This document shows positions 19,629 to 31,938 of a stretch of DNA of 64,000 nt, piece after piece; position 1 is the stretch's first letter, and each line of letters opens with the position of its first letter. The DNA lies in NCBI GenBank assembly GCA_021463505.1, contig JAJTYR010000002.1, positions 62,001 through 126,000 of the forward strand. Direction: 5' to 3'. Made by a program: the position numbers and the translations under genes. This DNA comes from Burkholderiaceae bacterium (GTDB taxonomy: Bacteria > Pseudomonadota > Gammaproteobacteria > Burkholderiales > Burkholderiaceae_E). Under the pieces are notes generated by a model. That model was not told where the DNA came from, did not search any database, and saw only the letters and a list, made by a program, of their open reading frames with translations.

Positions 19629-20651
19629 TTGCGCATCTGCATCTATGGACTGGGCGCCGTCGGCGGCTTCATCGGTGCCCGCCTGGCCGCGAACGGCCAG
19701 CAGGTTTCGGCCATCGCGCGCGGCGCCACGCTGGCGGCGGTGGCGCGCGACGGGCTGGTGCTGCTCGAGGCGCCGATGGCGCCCGGTGCGGCGCCTGCGA
19801 CCCCGGGCGGAGTCCCCGCACGGACCGTGGTACGCCTGACCGTGGTCGACGAGCCGGCCCGTCTCGGCCCGCAGGATCTGGTCGTGGTCAGTGTCAAGAC
19901 CACCGGAATGGCCGAGGCCGCGCGACACATCGGGCCGCTGATCGGCCCGCAGACCATCGTGCTGAGCGCGATGAACGGCGTGCCCTGGTGGTTCTTCGAT
20001 GGGCTCGATGACGCGCTGGCCGCGCGCGACTGGGCGTCGATCGACCCGGGCCGCGCGATCGCCGCCGCGATTCCGGTCTCGCGGGTGCTCGGCTGCGTCG
20101 TGCACTTTGCCTGCTCGGTCGAGCGGCCGGGCGTCGTGCGCCATGCGCAGGGCCGACGGCTGATCGTCGGCGAGCCGACGGGCGGCGACAGCGAGCGCGT
20201 GCGCCGCGTCGCGGCGCTGCTCGCCGCAGCGGGGTTCGAGACCGAAGTGTCGTCGCGGATCCAGCAGGACATCTGGTTCAAGCTGTGGGGCAACACGACG
20301 TTCAATCCGGTGTCGGCGCTCACCGGTGCGACCGCCGACCGGATTCTCGACGACCCGCTGGTGCGCGCCTTCATGTCGGCCGTGATGCTCGAGGCCGGCG
20401 CCATCGGCGAGCGTATCGGCCTGCCGATTCCGGTCACCCCGGAGGAGCGCCACCAGGTCACGCGTCAGCTCGGCGCCTTCAAGACGTCGATGCTGCAGGA
20501 TGTCGAGGCCGGCAGGCCGGTCGAGATCGACGCGCTGGTGGCGATCGTCGGCGAGATCGGTCGCGCGGTCGGGCTGGCGACGCCGAATCTGGACGCGCTG
20601 CACGGTCTGGCGCGGCTGCACGCGCGCACCCGCGGACTCTATCCGGGCTGA
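19629..20651 (+). CDS. panE: 2-dehydropantoate 2-reductase family protein
   Basis: NADPH-dependent ketopantoate reductase of the pantothenate/CoA pathway, 340 residues. An N-terminal Rossmann motif [16 protein letters not shown] is followed by VSVKTTGM and AMNGVPWWF. The C-terminal helical domain has the catalytic Lys/Asn region [18 protein letters not shown] and [16 protein letters not shown]. The start is a TTG at 19629 with GGAG 8 bp upstream; no ATG gives a complete Rossmann motif. It follows mrpG by 37 bp and may be read through from that operon. Many such paralogues act on other 2-keto acids, so the substrate is not certain. Confidence 0.85.
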   Translation: MRICIYGLGAVGGFIGARLAANGQQVSAIARGATLAAVARDGLVLLEAPMAPGAAPATPGGVPARTVVRLTVVDEPARLGPQDLVVVSVKTTGMAEAARHIGPLIGPQTIVLSAMNGVPWWFFDGLDDALAARDWASIDPGRAIAAAIPVSRVLGCVVHFACSVERPGVVRHAQGRRLIVGEPTGGDSERVRRVAALLAAAGFETEVSSRIQQDIWFKLWGNTTFNPVSALTGATADRILDDPLVRAFMSAVMLEAGAIGERIGLPIPVTPEERHQVTRQLGAFKTSMLQDVEAGRPVEIDALVAIVGEIGRAVGLATPNLDALHGLARLHARTRGLYPG

Positions 20652-20763
20652 ACATGGCCAGGCCACTCGTCGCGCTGATGCATGGCGACCGCAAGGTGCC
20701 GACGAGGAATCCGGCGCGCCAGGTCGGCTGCAAGGGCATCGCACCGCGCGTGCTGGTCGGTCT

Positions 20764-20852
20764 GCTGCGCGCGCAGCCGGTGCACTGCGCGCGCAGCCGG
20801 TACACTGCGCGCGCAGCCGGTACACTGCGCGCGCAGCCGGTACACTGCGCGC
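20764..20852 (+). repeat. 20-bp tandem repeat upstream of plsY
   Basis: About four and a half copies of a 20-bp unit (tacactgcgcgcgcagccgg), nearly identical, with the first copies degenerate (tctgct, tgcact). Each full unit carries TACACT, a plausible sigma-70 -10 hexamer, so the array multiplies a promoter-like element 26-75 bp before the plsY start. The unit length is not a multiple of three and no ORF is supported here. Confidence 0.9.
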
Positions 20853-20877
20853 TCGCGGATGGACGGGCGAGGCGGTG

Positions 20878-21495
20878 ATGGACGCGCTCCACGGCGTGCC
20901 GGCGGTGCTCGCCGCCTACCTGGTCGGATCGATTTCGTTTGCGGTGGTGGTCAGTCGGGTGATGGGGCTGGCCGATCCGCGCAGCTACGGCTCGGGCAAT
21001 CCGGGTGCGACCAACGTTCTGCGCACCGGCAACAAGGCCGCGGCGGCACTCACGCTGGCGGGCGACTCCGCCAAGGGGCTGCTGGCAGTGCTGGCTGCAA
21101 AGGCGCTGGCCACGCGCTTCGGCTTCGGCGACGGCACCCTCGCGCTGGTTGCGCTGGCGGCTTTCGTCGGTCACCTGTTTCCCGTGTTCCACCGCTTCCG
21201 GGGTGGCAAGGGCGTCGCCACCGCCGCGGGCGTGCTGCTTGCGCTGAATCCGGTGCTCGGTCTGGGCACGCTCGCGACCTGGCTGCTGATTGCGTTCTTC
21301 TTTCGTTATTCGTCGCTGGCCGCGCTGGTTGCGGCGATCTTCGCGCCGTTGTGGTATCTGTTCCTGTCCGGCCCCGATCCGGTCGCCGCCGCGGTGGCGG
21401 CGATGAGCGTGTTGCTCGTCTGGCGGCACGCGAACAACATCCGCAACCTGCTCGCCGGCAAGGAGCGCCGCATCGGGCAGAAGAAGCGGGGGTAA
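20878..21495 (+). CDS. plsY: Glycerol-3-phosphate acyltransferase PlsY
   Basis: Inner-membrane enzyme that transfers acyl groups from acyl-phosphate to glycerol-3-phosphate, the first step of phospholipid synthesis. The 205-residue protein carries the three PlsY motifs: [14 protein letters not shown] near 38-51, [21 protein letters not shown] near 103-123, and [14 protein letters not shown] near the C-terminus. Start ATG 20878 (a GTG lies just before it). It is preceded by the 20-bp promoter-like array and is convergent with tsaD 41 bp away. Confidence 0.95.
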   Translation: MDALHGVPAVLAAYLVGSISFAVVVSRVMGLADPRSYGSGNPGATNVLRTGNKAAAALTLAGDSAKGLLAVLAAKALATRFGFGDGTLALVALAAFVGHLFPVFHRFRGGKGVATAAGVLLALNPVLGLGTLATWLLIAFFFRYSSLAALVAAIFAPLWYLFLSGPDPVAAAVAAMSVLLVWRHANNIRNLLAGKERRIGQKKRG

Positions 21496-21536
21496 CGGCT
21501 CGGGGTCGAGGGCCCGGCGCGGGCGCGCCACAGGGG

Positions 21537-22571
21537 TCACGCCGCGCCCAGGTCCTCCAGCGACCAGCGCGGGCGCACACGAAAGCCGTCGATCGCCATG
21601 CCCGTCCCCACGCCGGGCGCCGCGCCCGCCTGCAGGCGCAGCGCGCCGGCGAACGCGATCATCGCGCCGTTGTCCGAGCACAGCGCCGGTTCGGGAAAGT
21701 GGACCCGCCATCGCGCCTGCGCCGAGGCTGCGCCCAACGACTCGCGCAACTGCCGGTTGGCACTGACGCCGCCGGCCACCACCAGCCGTTCGTGGCCGGT
21801 TGTGCGCAGCGCGCGCAGCGACTTCGCCACCAGCACGTCGACGATGGCGGCTTGCACCTCGGCGGCGAGGTCGGCGCGCGACGACTCGTCGGCAAGGCCG
21901 CGCCGCATCGCGGCGAGCACCGCGGTCTTCAGGCCGCTGAAGCTGAAGTCGAGGTCGCCGGAATGCAGCATCGGCCGCGGCAGCCGGTAGCGTCCGGGTG
22001 TGCCGCCGGCCGCCAGGCGCGCGATCGCCGGCCCGCCGGGGTAACCCAGGCCGAGCAGTTGCGCGCTCTTGTCGAACGCTTCGCCGGCCGCGTCGTCGAG
22101 CGTGTCGCCGAGCAGTGCGTAGTGGCCGATGCCGCTGACCTGCATCAATTGCGTGTGCCCGCCCGACACCAGCAATGCGACGAACGGAAACGCCGGCGGA
22201 TCGGCCGACAGCAGGGGCGACAGCAGGTGGCCCTCCAGATGGTGTACGCCGATCGCCGGAATACCCAGCGCGAACGCCATCGAGGCACCGACGCCGGCGC
22301 CCACCAGCAGCGCACCGGCCAGGCCGGGCCCTTCGGTGTACGCGATCGCGTCGATCTCCGACCGGGCGACGCCGGCCTGCGCCAGCACCTGCCGGGTCAG
22401 CGGCAGCACGCGCCGGATGTGGTCGCGCGACGCAAGTTCCGGGACGACGCCGCCGTAGCGCTCATGCATCGCGATCTGCGAGTGCAGCGCCTGCGCGAGC
22501 AGGCCGCGCTCGGCGCAGTACAGCGCGATGCCGGTCTCGTCGCAGGAGGTTTCGATGCCGAGCACCTTCAT
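21537..22571 (-). CDS. tsaD: tRNA N6-adenosine threonylcarbamoyltransferase TsaD
   Basis: Catalytic subunit that transfers threonylcarbamoyl to A37 of tRNA. The 344-residue ASKHA-fold protein begins [15 protein letters not shown] and has the metal ligands HLEGH at 111-115, GGHTQLM, and [10 protein letters not shown] near residue 275. A C-terminal [10 protein letters not shown] block follows. Full family length. ATG at 22571; the next 200 bp upstream hold no gene. Confidence 0.96.
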   Translation of the reverse strand: MKVLGIETSCDETGIALYCAERGLLAQALHSQIAMHERYGGVVPELASRDHIRRVLPLTRQVLAQAGVARSEIDAIAYTEGPGLAGALLVGAGVGASMAFALGIPAIGVHHLEGHLLSPLLSADPPAFPFVALLVSGGHTQLMQVSGIGHYALLGDTLDDAAGEAFDKSAQLLGLGYPGGPAIARLAAGGTPGRYRLPRPMLHSGDLDFSFSGLKTAVLAAMRRGLADESSRADLAAEVQAAIVDVLVAKSLRALRTTGHERLVVAGGVSANRQLRESLGAASAQARWRVHFPEPALCSDNGAMIAFAGALRLQAGAAPGVGTGMAIDGFRVRPRWSLEDLGAA

Positions 22572-22783
22572 CGGTCGAGTATCGCACGCGCCAAACCACC
22601 GGCAGCACGCAATCGGGGTACCCGCCCCGGTGTTCCGCCGTGCCGACGCGGTTGCGCCCGGCGCGCCTGCGGAGTGCCCCGGGGTGCGCCAGGATCGGCA
22701 GCAGTCTGGCACCGGGCCCCGGGGTGCGACAGGCGCCGTCCGGACCGCCTCTGTCCAGCCGTTCGTCGGTTGCGCGGCGAGCG

Positions 22784-23983
22784 TCAGGCCGTGATCGGCA
22801 CGTCGTCGGCGACCACGCGGTTGCGCCCCTCGGCCTTCGCGCGATAGGCGCGACGGTCCGCTTCGTCGAGCAGTTGTCGCAACGTCTTGCCGTGGCGGTG
22901 GACGGTGACGCCGATGCTCAGCGTCACGGCAATCCGTTCGCTGTCGACGCGGTGCGGCGAGGCTTCCATCGTCGCGCGCAGCCGCTCGGCGACGACGAAG
23001 GCCGCCGCCTCGCCGGGCACCGGCACCAGCGCGCAGAACTCGTCGCCCCCGTAGCGCACGATGAGCGCGTCGGGGCGCAGCGTCCGGCGCATCACGCCGG
23101 CGACGTGTCGCAGCACCTGGTCGCCGATCGCGTGCCCGTGCCGGTCGTTGATCATCTTGAAGTTGTCCACGTCGATCATCAGCAGCGCGATGCAGCCGCC
23201 CCGGGGTGCAGCGCCGAGCAACCGGTCGGCCGATTCCTGCAGCGAACGGCGCGACACCAGGCCGGTCAGGTCGTCGGTGGTCGCCATCCGGTGCAGTCGC
23301 GTGCTCAACTGCGAGTTGGCGATGCTGAGCACCGAGACCGTGATCGCGAACGGCAGCGAACCGAAGATCGCTGCGAAGAACGTGCGCAGCACGCCTGGCG
23401 ACGCCGAGCCATCGGGATGCAGCGCAATGCCATGGGCCACGAAGGCGACCGCGCGTGCAGCCACCAGCACACAGAACAGCACCAGCAGCGCGCGCATCAG
23501 GCGCACCGAGCGCAGCGGCCGGATCCAGCCCGAGCGATGGGCCTCGTGGGCGGCCAGCCCCATGAACGCGACGACGAACACGCTGCTGAGCACGATGCGG
23601 GCGATCGCGCTTGCGGCGTTCGGCTCGCGGATCGCGAACAGCGACGCGAGGTAGCCGCCGAACGCGATGCCGGCAACGGCACTGAGCCCGACGTTGCGGG
23701 GCTGGCCGTACAGCTGCCTGGAGCCGAGCCAGACCAGCATCGCGGAGAGGCCGAAAGCGGCGTAGCCGAGCAGCGGTGCCAGCCATCCGGTGGCTTCCTC
23801 GCGCGCCGCGAACGAAACGAAGCCGATGCCGAGCGCAAGGATGCCGGCGGCGAACAGGGTGAGCGCCGGACTCGATTCGCGATGGTCGCGTCGCAGCCAG
23901 ATCAGGATCACGGCACCGATCAGGCTGCTGCACCCGGTCAGCAGGTACATGGTGGGAATGTGGAGAACGGCTGCCGGCGTCAT
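22784..23983 (-). CDS. Membrane-bound GGDEF diguanylate cyclase
   Basis: Makes c-di-GMP from GTP. About 399 residues: seven predicted membrane helices in the first 230 ([19 protein letters not shown] first), then a GGDEF domain with [29 protein letters not shown] and an intact RYGGDEF near residue 310. The inhibitory I-site position reads RPDA instead of RxxD, so product inhibition may be lost. ATG 23983 (MTPAAV) fits better than a longer in-frame start at 24010. The membrane part looks like a generic 7TM sensor; signal unknown. Confidence 0.88.
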   Translation of the reverse strand: MTPAAVLHIPTMYLLTGCSSLIGAVILIWLRRDHRESSPALTLFAAGILALGIGFVSFAAREEATGWLAPLLGYAAFGLSAMLVWLGSRQLYGQPRNVGLSAVAGIAFGGYLASLFAIREPNAASAIARIVLSSVFVVAFMGLAAHEAHRSGWIRPLRSVRLMRALLVLFCVLVAARAVAFVAHGIALHPDGSASPGVLRTFFAAIFGSLPFAITVSVLSIANSQLSTRLHRMATTDDLTGLVSRRSLQESADRLLGAAPRGGCIALLMIDVDNFKMINDRHGHAIGDQVLRHVAGVMRRTLRPDALIVRYGGDEFCALVPVPGEAAAFVVAERLRATMEASPHRVDSERIAVTLSIGVTVHRHGKTLRQLLDEADRRAYRAKAEGRNRVVADDVPITA

Positions 23984-24120
23984 GGGGCGGATTCTCGGCG
24001 GACCGCGCACGGCGCCGCGGCGCGACCCGATGGGTGGTGGCGGGCGGCGGTTCCCCGGCGGAGTCGTGTCGCACGCAGCGCGCGCAACGCACGCTACGGC
24101 GCCGGCGTATCAGTGCTGCA

Positions 24121-25125
24121 TCAGAACCCGATCCGCGGGCGCCGCGCAGAGCGCTCGTTCGACAGGTCTGACGGGCCGATTTCGCTGCGCTGCGCCAGCG
24201 TGGCGTTGCCGAAGGCGCTCACCAGTTGCCGGCGCATCTCGCGCGGCGCGCAATGCGCGAGCCGGTCGGCGACCGCGTCGGCCAGTTGTTCTGGAAAGCG
24301 TGCGCCCCATTCGTGCGAATCGCGGATCTCCCGGTACAGGCCCTGCGCGATGCGCCGCGCGCCGTCGTGGTCGGGCGCGGGGATCTCGTAGACGTTCATC
24401 CGGTCGAGGATCGGGTCCGGGATGCGCCCGATGTCGTTCGCCGTGGCCACCCAGACGATGTCCGAGCAATCGACCGGCACCTCGGCGAATTCGTCGACGA
24501 ACCCGGCCGCAGTGTCGGGCTCGAGCAGCGCATAGAGTGCCCCCAGCGGATCGTACTGGCCATCGGCCGACGCCTTGTCGATTTCGTCGACGACCATCAC
24601 CGGGTTGGCATAGTCACCGTTGACCAGCGTGTCGAACACCTTGCCGGCACGCGCGTTGCGCCACTGCGACGAGGCACCGGAGAGGATCCAGCCGGCGGTG
24701 AGCGAACTCATCGACACGAAGCCGTAGCCGGTGCCCAGCAACCGGGAGAGGCGGCGCGCGAACCGCGTCTTGCCGATGCCCGGGTCGCCGAGCAACAGCA
24801 GCGGCGTGAGTTCGACCGGATCGGCCGTCTGCATGCACAACGCGAGCTGGCGGCGCAGATCGTCGAGCACCTCGCTGAAATTCGGCAGTTCCGCAGCCAG
24901 CGCGTCGAAGTCGGGCATGCCCGCAGGCTTGACACTGAAGCGCTCGCCACCGGCCTTCAGCATCCGCTCGTAGGTGCCCTTGAGCGACTCGTTCGCGCCG
25001 GGCGGCAACTCGTCGAGCGCGGCTTCGACCCGGCTGGTCGAGTAGATCTGGCGGAATCCGGCGATCGCAATCGGCGCGGCCCCGGAACGCGGCTCGTGCG
25101 CGCTGCTTCGGCTCGTGCAGGACAT
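24121..25125 (-). CDS. Lon-like AAA+ ATPase lacking a protease domain
   Basis: 334 residues. Walker [15 protein letters not shown] near residue 137, Walker [12 protein letters not shown] near 200, sensor-1 [11 protein letters not shown] and an arginine-finger region [13 protein letters not shown] place it with the Lon/ClpX-like AAA+ branch. After the small C-terminal lid the protein ends, so there is no Ser-Lys protease. The N-terminal 110 residues do not resemble the Lon LAN domain. The ATG at 25125 was chosen over a longer Arg-rich reading to 25239. It is apparently monocistronic. It may act as a remodelling chaperone (inference). Confidence 0.75.
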   Translation of the reverse strand: MSCTSRSSAHEPRSGAAPIAIAGFRQIYSTSRVEAALDELPPGANESLKGTYERMLKAGGERFSVKPAGMPDFDALAAELPNFSEVLDDLRRQLALCMQTADPVELTPLLLLGDPGIGKTRFARRLSRLLGTGYGFVSMSSLTAGWILSGASSQWRNARAGKVFDTLVNGDYANPVMVVDEIDKASADGQYDPLGALYALLEPDTAAGFVDEFAEVPVDCSDIVWVATANDIGRIPDPILDRMNVYEIPAPDHDGARRIAQGLYREIRDSHEWGARFPEQLADAVADRLAHCAPREMRRQLVSAFGNATLAQRSEIGPSDLSNERSARRPRIGF

Positions 25126-25289
25126 GGCATCCGCTCTCCAGACACTTCGTCGCCCGATTCTTCGGTATGACTGCCCTCGCCGGCAAGCCCGTCGGGTGCC
25201 TTTCGGGCGTGCGGCGCGCCCGCCGGTCCGCCGCGGCACGATCGGCGCGGCTTTCGCGCCACGGCGCCACCGGCGTCAGAGGCCGTGCT

Positions 25290-25317
25290 TTGCCGGGTTG
25301 CCGATATCCGATATACT
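25290..25317 (+). promoter_or_regulatory. rpsU: Sigma-70 promoter of the rpsU-yqeY-dnaG-rpoD operon
   Basis: TTGCCG at 25290-25295, a 16-bp spacer, then TATACT at 25312-25317, in the only AT-richer stretch ahead of rpsU. A strong ribosome site AAAGGGGGTGATC lies at 25331-25343, just before the S21 ATG. Confidence 0.7.
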
Positions 25318-25348
25318 TTCCGGTTCCATTGAAAGGGGGTGATCTTTA

Positions 25349-25561
25349 ATGCCGACCGTCCGCGTCAAGGAGAACGAGCCCTTCGACGTCGCACTTCGCC
25401 GCTTCAAGCGCACGATCGAGAAAGCCGGAATCATCACCGAGCTGCGAGCGCGCGAGTTCTACGAGAAGCCGACCGCCGAGCGCAAGCGCAAGAAGGCGGC
25501 CGCGGTCAAGCGCCACTACAAGCGTCTTCGCAGCCAGATGCTGCCGAAGAAGATGTACTGA
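25349..25561 (+). CDS. rpsU: 30S ribosomal protein S21
   Basis: 70-residue basic small-subunit protein needed for mRNA binding. The sequence has the family core [22 protein letters not shown] followed by [13 protein letters not shown] and an ending [10 protein letters not shown]. First gene of the macromolecular-synthesis operon; strong promoter and Shine-Dalgarno directly upstream. Confidence 0.97.
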   Translation: MPTVRVKENEPFDVALRRFKRTIEKAGIITELRAREFYEKPTAERKRKKAAAVKRHYKRLRSQMLPKKMY

Positions 25562-25601
25562 CGCCTGCCGGCGCGACGCCTGGCGCACGCGGCGCCACCC
25601 T

Positions 25602-25642
25602 CGAAGGCCTGCCCGGCCCCGCCCCGGCGGGCCTTCGCCCTT
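25602..25642 (+). terminator. Attenuator/terminator hairpin after rpsU
   Basis: Inverted repeat CGAAGGCCTGCC (25602-25613) and GGCGGGCCTTCG (25626-25637), 12 bp with a single G-U pair, followed by ccctttcc. It sits 41 bp after the rpsU stop and before yqeY. In this operon a partial terminator behind rpsU is known to lower dnaG and rpoD expression relative to S21. Confidence 0.7.
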
Positions 25643-25656
25643 TCCAGAGCCACGAG

Positions 25657-26106
25657 ATGAACCTGAAAGAGCGAATCGGCGAAGACATGAAGGCGGCGCT
25701 GCGCGCCCGCCAGGCCGATCGCCTGTCGGCGATTCGCATGCTGCTGGCGGCGATCAAACAGAAGGAGGTCGACGAGCGCATCACGGTCGACGACGCGCAG
25801 GTCGTGACGATCGTCGATCGCCTGATCCGCCAGCGGCGCGACTCGATCGAGCAGTTCGAGAAGGCGCGCCGCAGCGACCTCGCCGATCGCGAAAAGGCCG
25901 AAATCGAAGTCCTGTCGGCCTATCTGCCGCAGCAGGCGAGCGTGGCCGAAGTGGCCGCCGAGATCGACGCGGCCATCGCCGCGGCCGGCGCTACCGGCCC
26001 GCAGCAGATGGGCAGGGTGATGGCGCTGCTCAGGCAACGCCTGGCCGGACGCACCGACCTTGCCGCCGTCTCGGTACAGGTGAAGGCGCGGTTGGCCGGC
26101 GGCTGA
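25657..26106 (+). CDS. yqeY: GatB/YqeY domain protein
   Basis: 149-residue helical protein with the YqeY/GatB tail domain: MNLKERIGEDMKAALRARQ, then LAAIKQKEVDER, LSAYLPQQAS and QQMGRVMALLRQRLAGR. Probably helps tRNA or amidotransferase interactions; exact role unknown. Typically sits between rpsU and dnaG, as here. Ends 46 bp before dnaG. Confidence 0.93.
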   Translation: MNLKERIGEDMKAALRARQADRLSAIRMLLAAIKQKEVDERITVDDAQVVTIVDRLIRQRRDSIEQFEKARRSDLADREKAEIEVLSAYLPQQASVAEVAAEIDAAIAAAGATGPQQMGRVMALLRQRLAGRTDLAAVSVQVKARLAGG

Positions 26107-26152
26107 CCCGGCCGGCACGGTCCGGGGCGCCGCTGCGCGCTACACTGGCCGT

Positions 26153-28030
26153 GTGATCCCCCAGAGCTTCATTCAGGATCTGCTGGCCCGCATCGACATC
26201 GTCGACGTCGTGGGCCGCCATGTGGCGCTCAAGAAAGCGGGCGCCAACTTTCTCGGATTGTGCCCATTCCACGGCGAGAAGACGGCGTCGTTCACGGTCA
26301 GTCCCGCCAAGCAGTTCTATCACTGCTTCGGCTGTGGCGCCCACGGCAGCGCGATCGGGTTTCTGATGGAACACGGCGGCCTGGGCTACGTCGATGCGAT
26401 CGCCGAACTCGCGCAGTCGATCGGGGTTGCCGTTCCGCAGGAAGCCGGGCCGGGCGGGCAGGCCGACCGGCGCGCGCCGGCCCTGCTGGAGTTGCTGGCG
26501 CAGGCGGCGAAGTTCTACCGCCGCCGCCTGAAGGAAGCGCCGCAGGCGATCGAATATCTGAAAAAGCGCGGGCTGGCCGGCGAGACTGCGGCCCGGTTCG
26601 GCATCGGCTACGCGCCCGATCAGTGGCGTGGCCTCGAGGCCGCGGTGGCGAATTACGAGATCGACGAAATGGTGGCTGCCGGACTGGTCATCGAGGCGAG
26701 CGGCGAGGACGGCCGGCGCAAGCGGTATGACCGCTTTCGCGACCGGATCATGTTTCCGATCCGCAATCCGCGCGGGCAGGTCATCGGTTTCGGCGGCCGC
26801 GTGCTCGACCGCGGCGAACCGAAGTACCTGAACTCGCCCGAGACCCCGGTGTTCTCCAAGGGTCGCGAACTCTACGGTTTGTACGAAGCTCGCGACGCGA
26901 TACGTGCAGAAGACTGCGTGATCGTTGTCGAAGGCTACATGGACGCCGTGATGCTGGCACAGCACGGCGTCGCCAACGTCGTCGCGACGCTGGGCACCGC
27001 CACCACCGGCGAGCATCTGCGCAAGCTGCTGCGCCTGGTCGATCGCGTCGTGTTCGCCTTCGATGGCGACGCAGCGGGGCGCAAGGCGGCGTGGAGGGCC
27101 CTCGAAGCGGCGCTCGCGCAGGCGAGCGATACCCGGCGCATCGACTTTCTGTTCCTGCCGCCGGAGCACGATCCGGACAGTTTCGTGCGCGAGCGTGGCG
27201 CTGGCGGCTTTCGCGAGGCGTTGGCGGATGCGCTGCCGCTGTCCGAACTGCTGCTGCGCGGGCTCGCCGAGCGCGTCGACCTCGCGACCCCGGAAGGGCG
27301 CGCCCGGCTGCTTGCCGAGGCGCGGCCGCTGCTGCAGCCGCTGGCGGCGCAGGCGTTGCGCATGCAGCTGGTGCATCGACTGGCCGGGCTCGCAGAACTC
27401 GACGCGACCGAAGTCGCGCGCTATCTCGGGCCGGTCACGGCCCCGGCGCACGGCGACTCCGCAGAGTCGCGCGCTCACGCGACCGGCGCGACGCGTTTCG
27501 TCTCGGCTACCGATGCGCCTGACGAGGCGGGGTCGGCGGGTGCCGGACGCCCGTCGCACGGTGCGGTGCGTGGTCAGGGTGGCCGCGGCGGGTGGCGCGA
27601 GCGCGCCCGGTTCGTGCCGCGGGTGCCGGTGGGCAAGCCCGATCTCGAAGCGCGCGTCCGGCTGCTGACCGCGCTGCATCCGGTGCTCGCGGGCAGCGAG
27701 CGCGGCGAGTGGATGCCCGAGCCGCTCGCCGTATGGCTGGACACCGTGGCGGCATTGCCGGCGGGCAGCGCGTTTGCCAGCGTCTGCGAAGCGCTGCGCC
27801 AGACCTCGCCGGAGGCGGTGGCCCGCCTCGAGCGGAGGGTCGCCAGCGACGCCTCCGCGGCGGCTGCACTGTCGCTCGATGAGGCCCGCGTCGAGGTCGA
27901 GGCTGCGCTCGCGCAGTTGCGCGAGCGCCACCTTTCGCGGCTGATCGACGAACTGGTTGCCGGCGGCATGGCATCGTCGGAAGAACGCCAGCGTTATCAA
28001 TTGCTTATGGCCATGCGCCGACGCTCTTGA
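26153..28030 (+). CDS. dnaG: DNA primase DnaG
   Basis: Synthesises RNA primers at the replication fork. 625 residues from a GTG start. N-terminal zinc ribbon: [11 protein letters not shown] with C37/H40 and CFGC with C58/C61. The RNA polymerase core ([20 protein letters not shown]) comes next, then TOPRIM with [11 protein letters not shown] near 258 and [12 protein letters not shown] near 303, and a C-terminal DnaB-binding region. A Gly/Arg-rich linker near residues 460-490 ([14 protein letters not shown]) is unusual in composition. A TATACT hexamer overlapping the stop codon could start rpoD transcription. Confidence 0.97.
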   Translation: MIPQSFIQDLLARIDIVDVVGRHVALKKAGANFLGLCPFHGEKTASFTVSPAKQFYHCFGCGAHGSAIGFLMEHGGLGYVDAIAELAQSIGVAVPQEAGPGGQADRRAPALLELLAQAAKFYRRRLKEAPQAIEYLKKRGLAGETAARFGIGYAPDQWRGLEAAVANYEIDEMVAAGLVIEASGEDGRRKRYDRFRDRIMFPIRNPRGQVIGFGGRVLDRGEPKYLNSPETPVFSKGRELYGLYEARDAIRAEDCVIVVEGYMDAVMLAQHGVANVVATLGTATTGEHLRKLLRLVDRVVFAFDGDAAGRKAAWRALEAALAQASDTRRIDFLFLPPEHDPDSFVRERGAGGFREALADALPLSELLLRGLAERVDLATPEGRARLLAEARPLLQPLAAQALRMQLVHRLAGLAELDATEVARYLGPVTAPAHGDSAESRAHATGATRFVSATDAPDEAGSAGAGRPSHGAVRGQGGRGGWRERARFVPRVPVGKPDLEARVRLLTALHPVLAGSERGEWMPEPLAVWLDTVAALPAGSAFASVCEALRQTSPEAVARLERRVASDASAAAALSLDEARVEVEAALAQLRERHLSRLIDELVAGGMASSEERQRYQLLMAMRRRS

Positions 28031-28036
28031 TATACT
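28031..28036 (+). promoter_or_regulatory. Possible internal -10 for rpoD
   Basis: TATACT immediately after the dnaG stop codon, identical to the hexamer used ahead of rpsU, in an AT-rich patch. No convincing -35 at standard spacing (TTGCTT is 24 bp upstream). Internal rpoD promoters at the dnaG end are known in other proteobacteria. Confidence 0.4.
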
Positions 28037-28254
28037 ACGCGGTTCCCCGATGTTCGTCCGGACCCGCTCCTTCGACTCACCGTCGATCACGTTCGGCCGA
28101 CACCGGACGGGTGGTCGCGCGGACGACTGCACGGGCGCCGCTCCGTTCATTGACAGGGCCGGGTCTGCGGCCTGCGCGCGCCGCGTCCGGGTTCGCATGG
28201 TGTGCAACACGTTTCCCGGGGGCCGGCCCCCGGATTCCTGACAGCGAGGCAAAC

Positions 28255-31137
<2,883 letters not shown>

Positions 31138-31187
31138 GCGGCGCTGCGCGGCCACGGCGCGGTTTGACTGCGTCGTGGCGATCGCGC

Positions 31188-31218
31188 ATCATGACAGCAT
31201 ATCTATTGCTGTCATGAT
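31188..31218. promoter_or_regulatory. Perfect inverted repeat operator ahead of vapB
   Basis: 12-bp arms ATCATGACAGCA (31188-31199) and TGCTGTCATGAT (31207-31218) with a 7-bp AT-rich spacer, ending 3 bp before the antitoxin ATG. This is where VapB-VapC complexes autoregulate, so I read it as their operator. Confidence 0.75.
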
Positions 31219-31221
31219 GTC

Positions 31222-31491
31222 ATGCGAACCACGGTCACCATCGATCCCGACGTCGCGGTGCTCATCGAGCGCACGATGCGCGAGACCGGCGCGCCCTTCA
31301 AGCAGGTGCTGAACGACGCCGTCCGCGAAGGCTTGCGGGCGTCCGAAAGCAGGTCGCGGAAGGCGGGTCACGCCTATAGACAACCCGTCTTCGACATGGG
31401 TGCGCCCGCGGTGGACCTCACGAAGGCCACTGTGCTTGCCGGTGAGCTCGAGGACGTCGAGTTGATCGGGAAGTTGCGGCGCGGCCGATGA
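31222..31491 (+). CDS. VapB-type ribbon-helix-helix antitoxin
   Basis: 89 residues, first gene of a toxin-antitoxin pair. N-terminal beta strand and two helices of an RHH DNA-binding fold (MRTTVTIDPDVAVLIERTM, LNDAVREGLRA). A flexible C-terminal half follows (VDLTKATVLAGELEDVELI) that would wrap the toxin. It overlaps the toxin ATG by 4 bp (ATGA) and is preceded by a perfect palindromic operator. Confidence 0.82.
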   Translation: MRTTVTIDPDVAVLIERTMRETGAPFKQVLNDAVREGLRASESRSRKAGHAYRQPVFDMGAPAVDLTKATVLAGELEDVELIGKLRRGR

Positions 31492-31916
31492 AGCAGCCGG
31501 ACACCAACGTGCTGCTCTACGCGGTGAACTCGGCCGCGCCGCAGCACGCCACGGCGATTTCGTGGCTGCGCGACGCTTTTGCGTCGCCTGCGGGGGTAGG
31601 CCTTTCCTGGGCCGGCCTGCTGGGATTCGTTCGCATCGCAACGCATCCCCGCATCCTGCAGCGACCCCTGGCCATGCAAGACGCGTTGCGCACCGTGAAC
31701 TTCTGGCTGGACCAGCCGAGGGTGCGCATCCTCCACCCCACGGACCAGCATTCCGGGTTATTGGGTGCCCTGCTTTCACGATCGGGCGGTGCGGGGAATC
31801 TCGTCACCGACGCCCATCTGGCAACGCTTGCCATCGAGCACGGTGCGACGCTCGCGTCCTTCGACAGCGACTTCGAGCGCTTCGAGGGCCTGCAGTTCGA
31901 GCGCCTTCGAGCATGA
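31488..31916 (+). CDS. VapC-family PIN-domain toxin
   Basis: 142-residue PIN endoribonuclease. Acidic residues are visible in PDTNVLLYAVN (Asp5), GNLVTDAHLATLAIEHG and SFDSDFERFEGL. The second acidic position, Glu in SELVLSGFVRI of the neighbour VapC at 33345, reads Trp here (SWAGLLGFVRI). This variant occurs in one PIN subfamily, so activity is probable but not assured. Coupled to the antitoxin through ATGA. Confidence 0.82.
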   Translation: MKQPDTNVLLYAVNSAAPQHATAISWLRDAFASPAGVGLSWAGLLGFVRIATHPRILQRPLAMQDALRTVNFWLDQPRVRILHPTDQHSGLLGALLSRSGGAGNLVTDAHLATLAIEHGATLASFDSDFERFEGLQFERLRA

Positions 31917-31938
31917 ACAGCCGCGGCCGGGACCCCGG

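Noticed and set aside
20764-20852. CRISPR array
   Set aside because: Units are contiguous 20-mers with no spacers and no cas genes nearby, so it is a simple tandem repeat.
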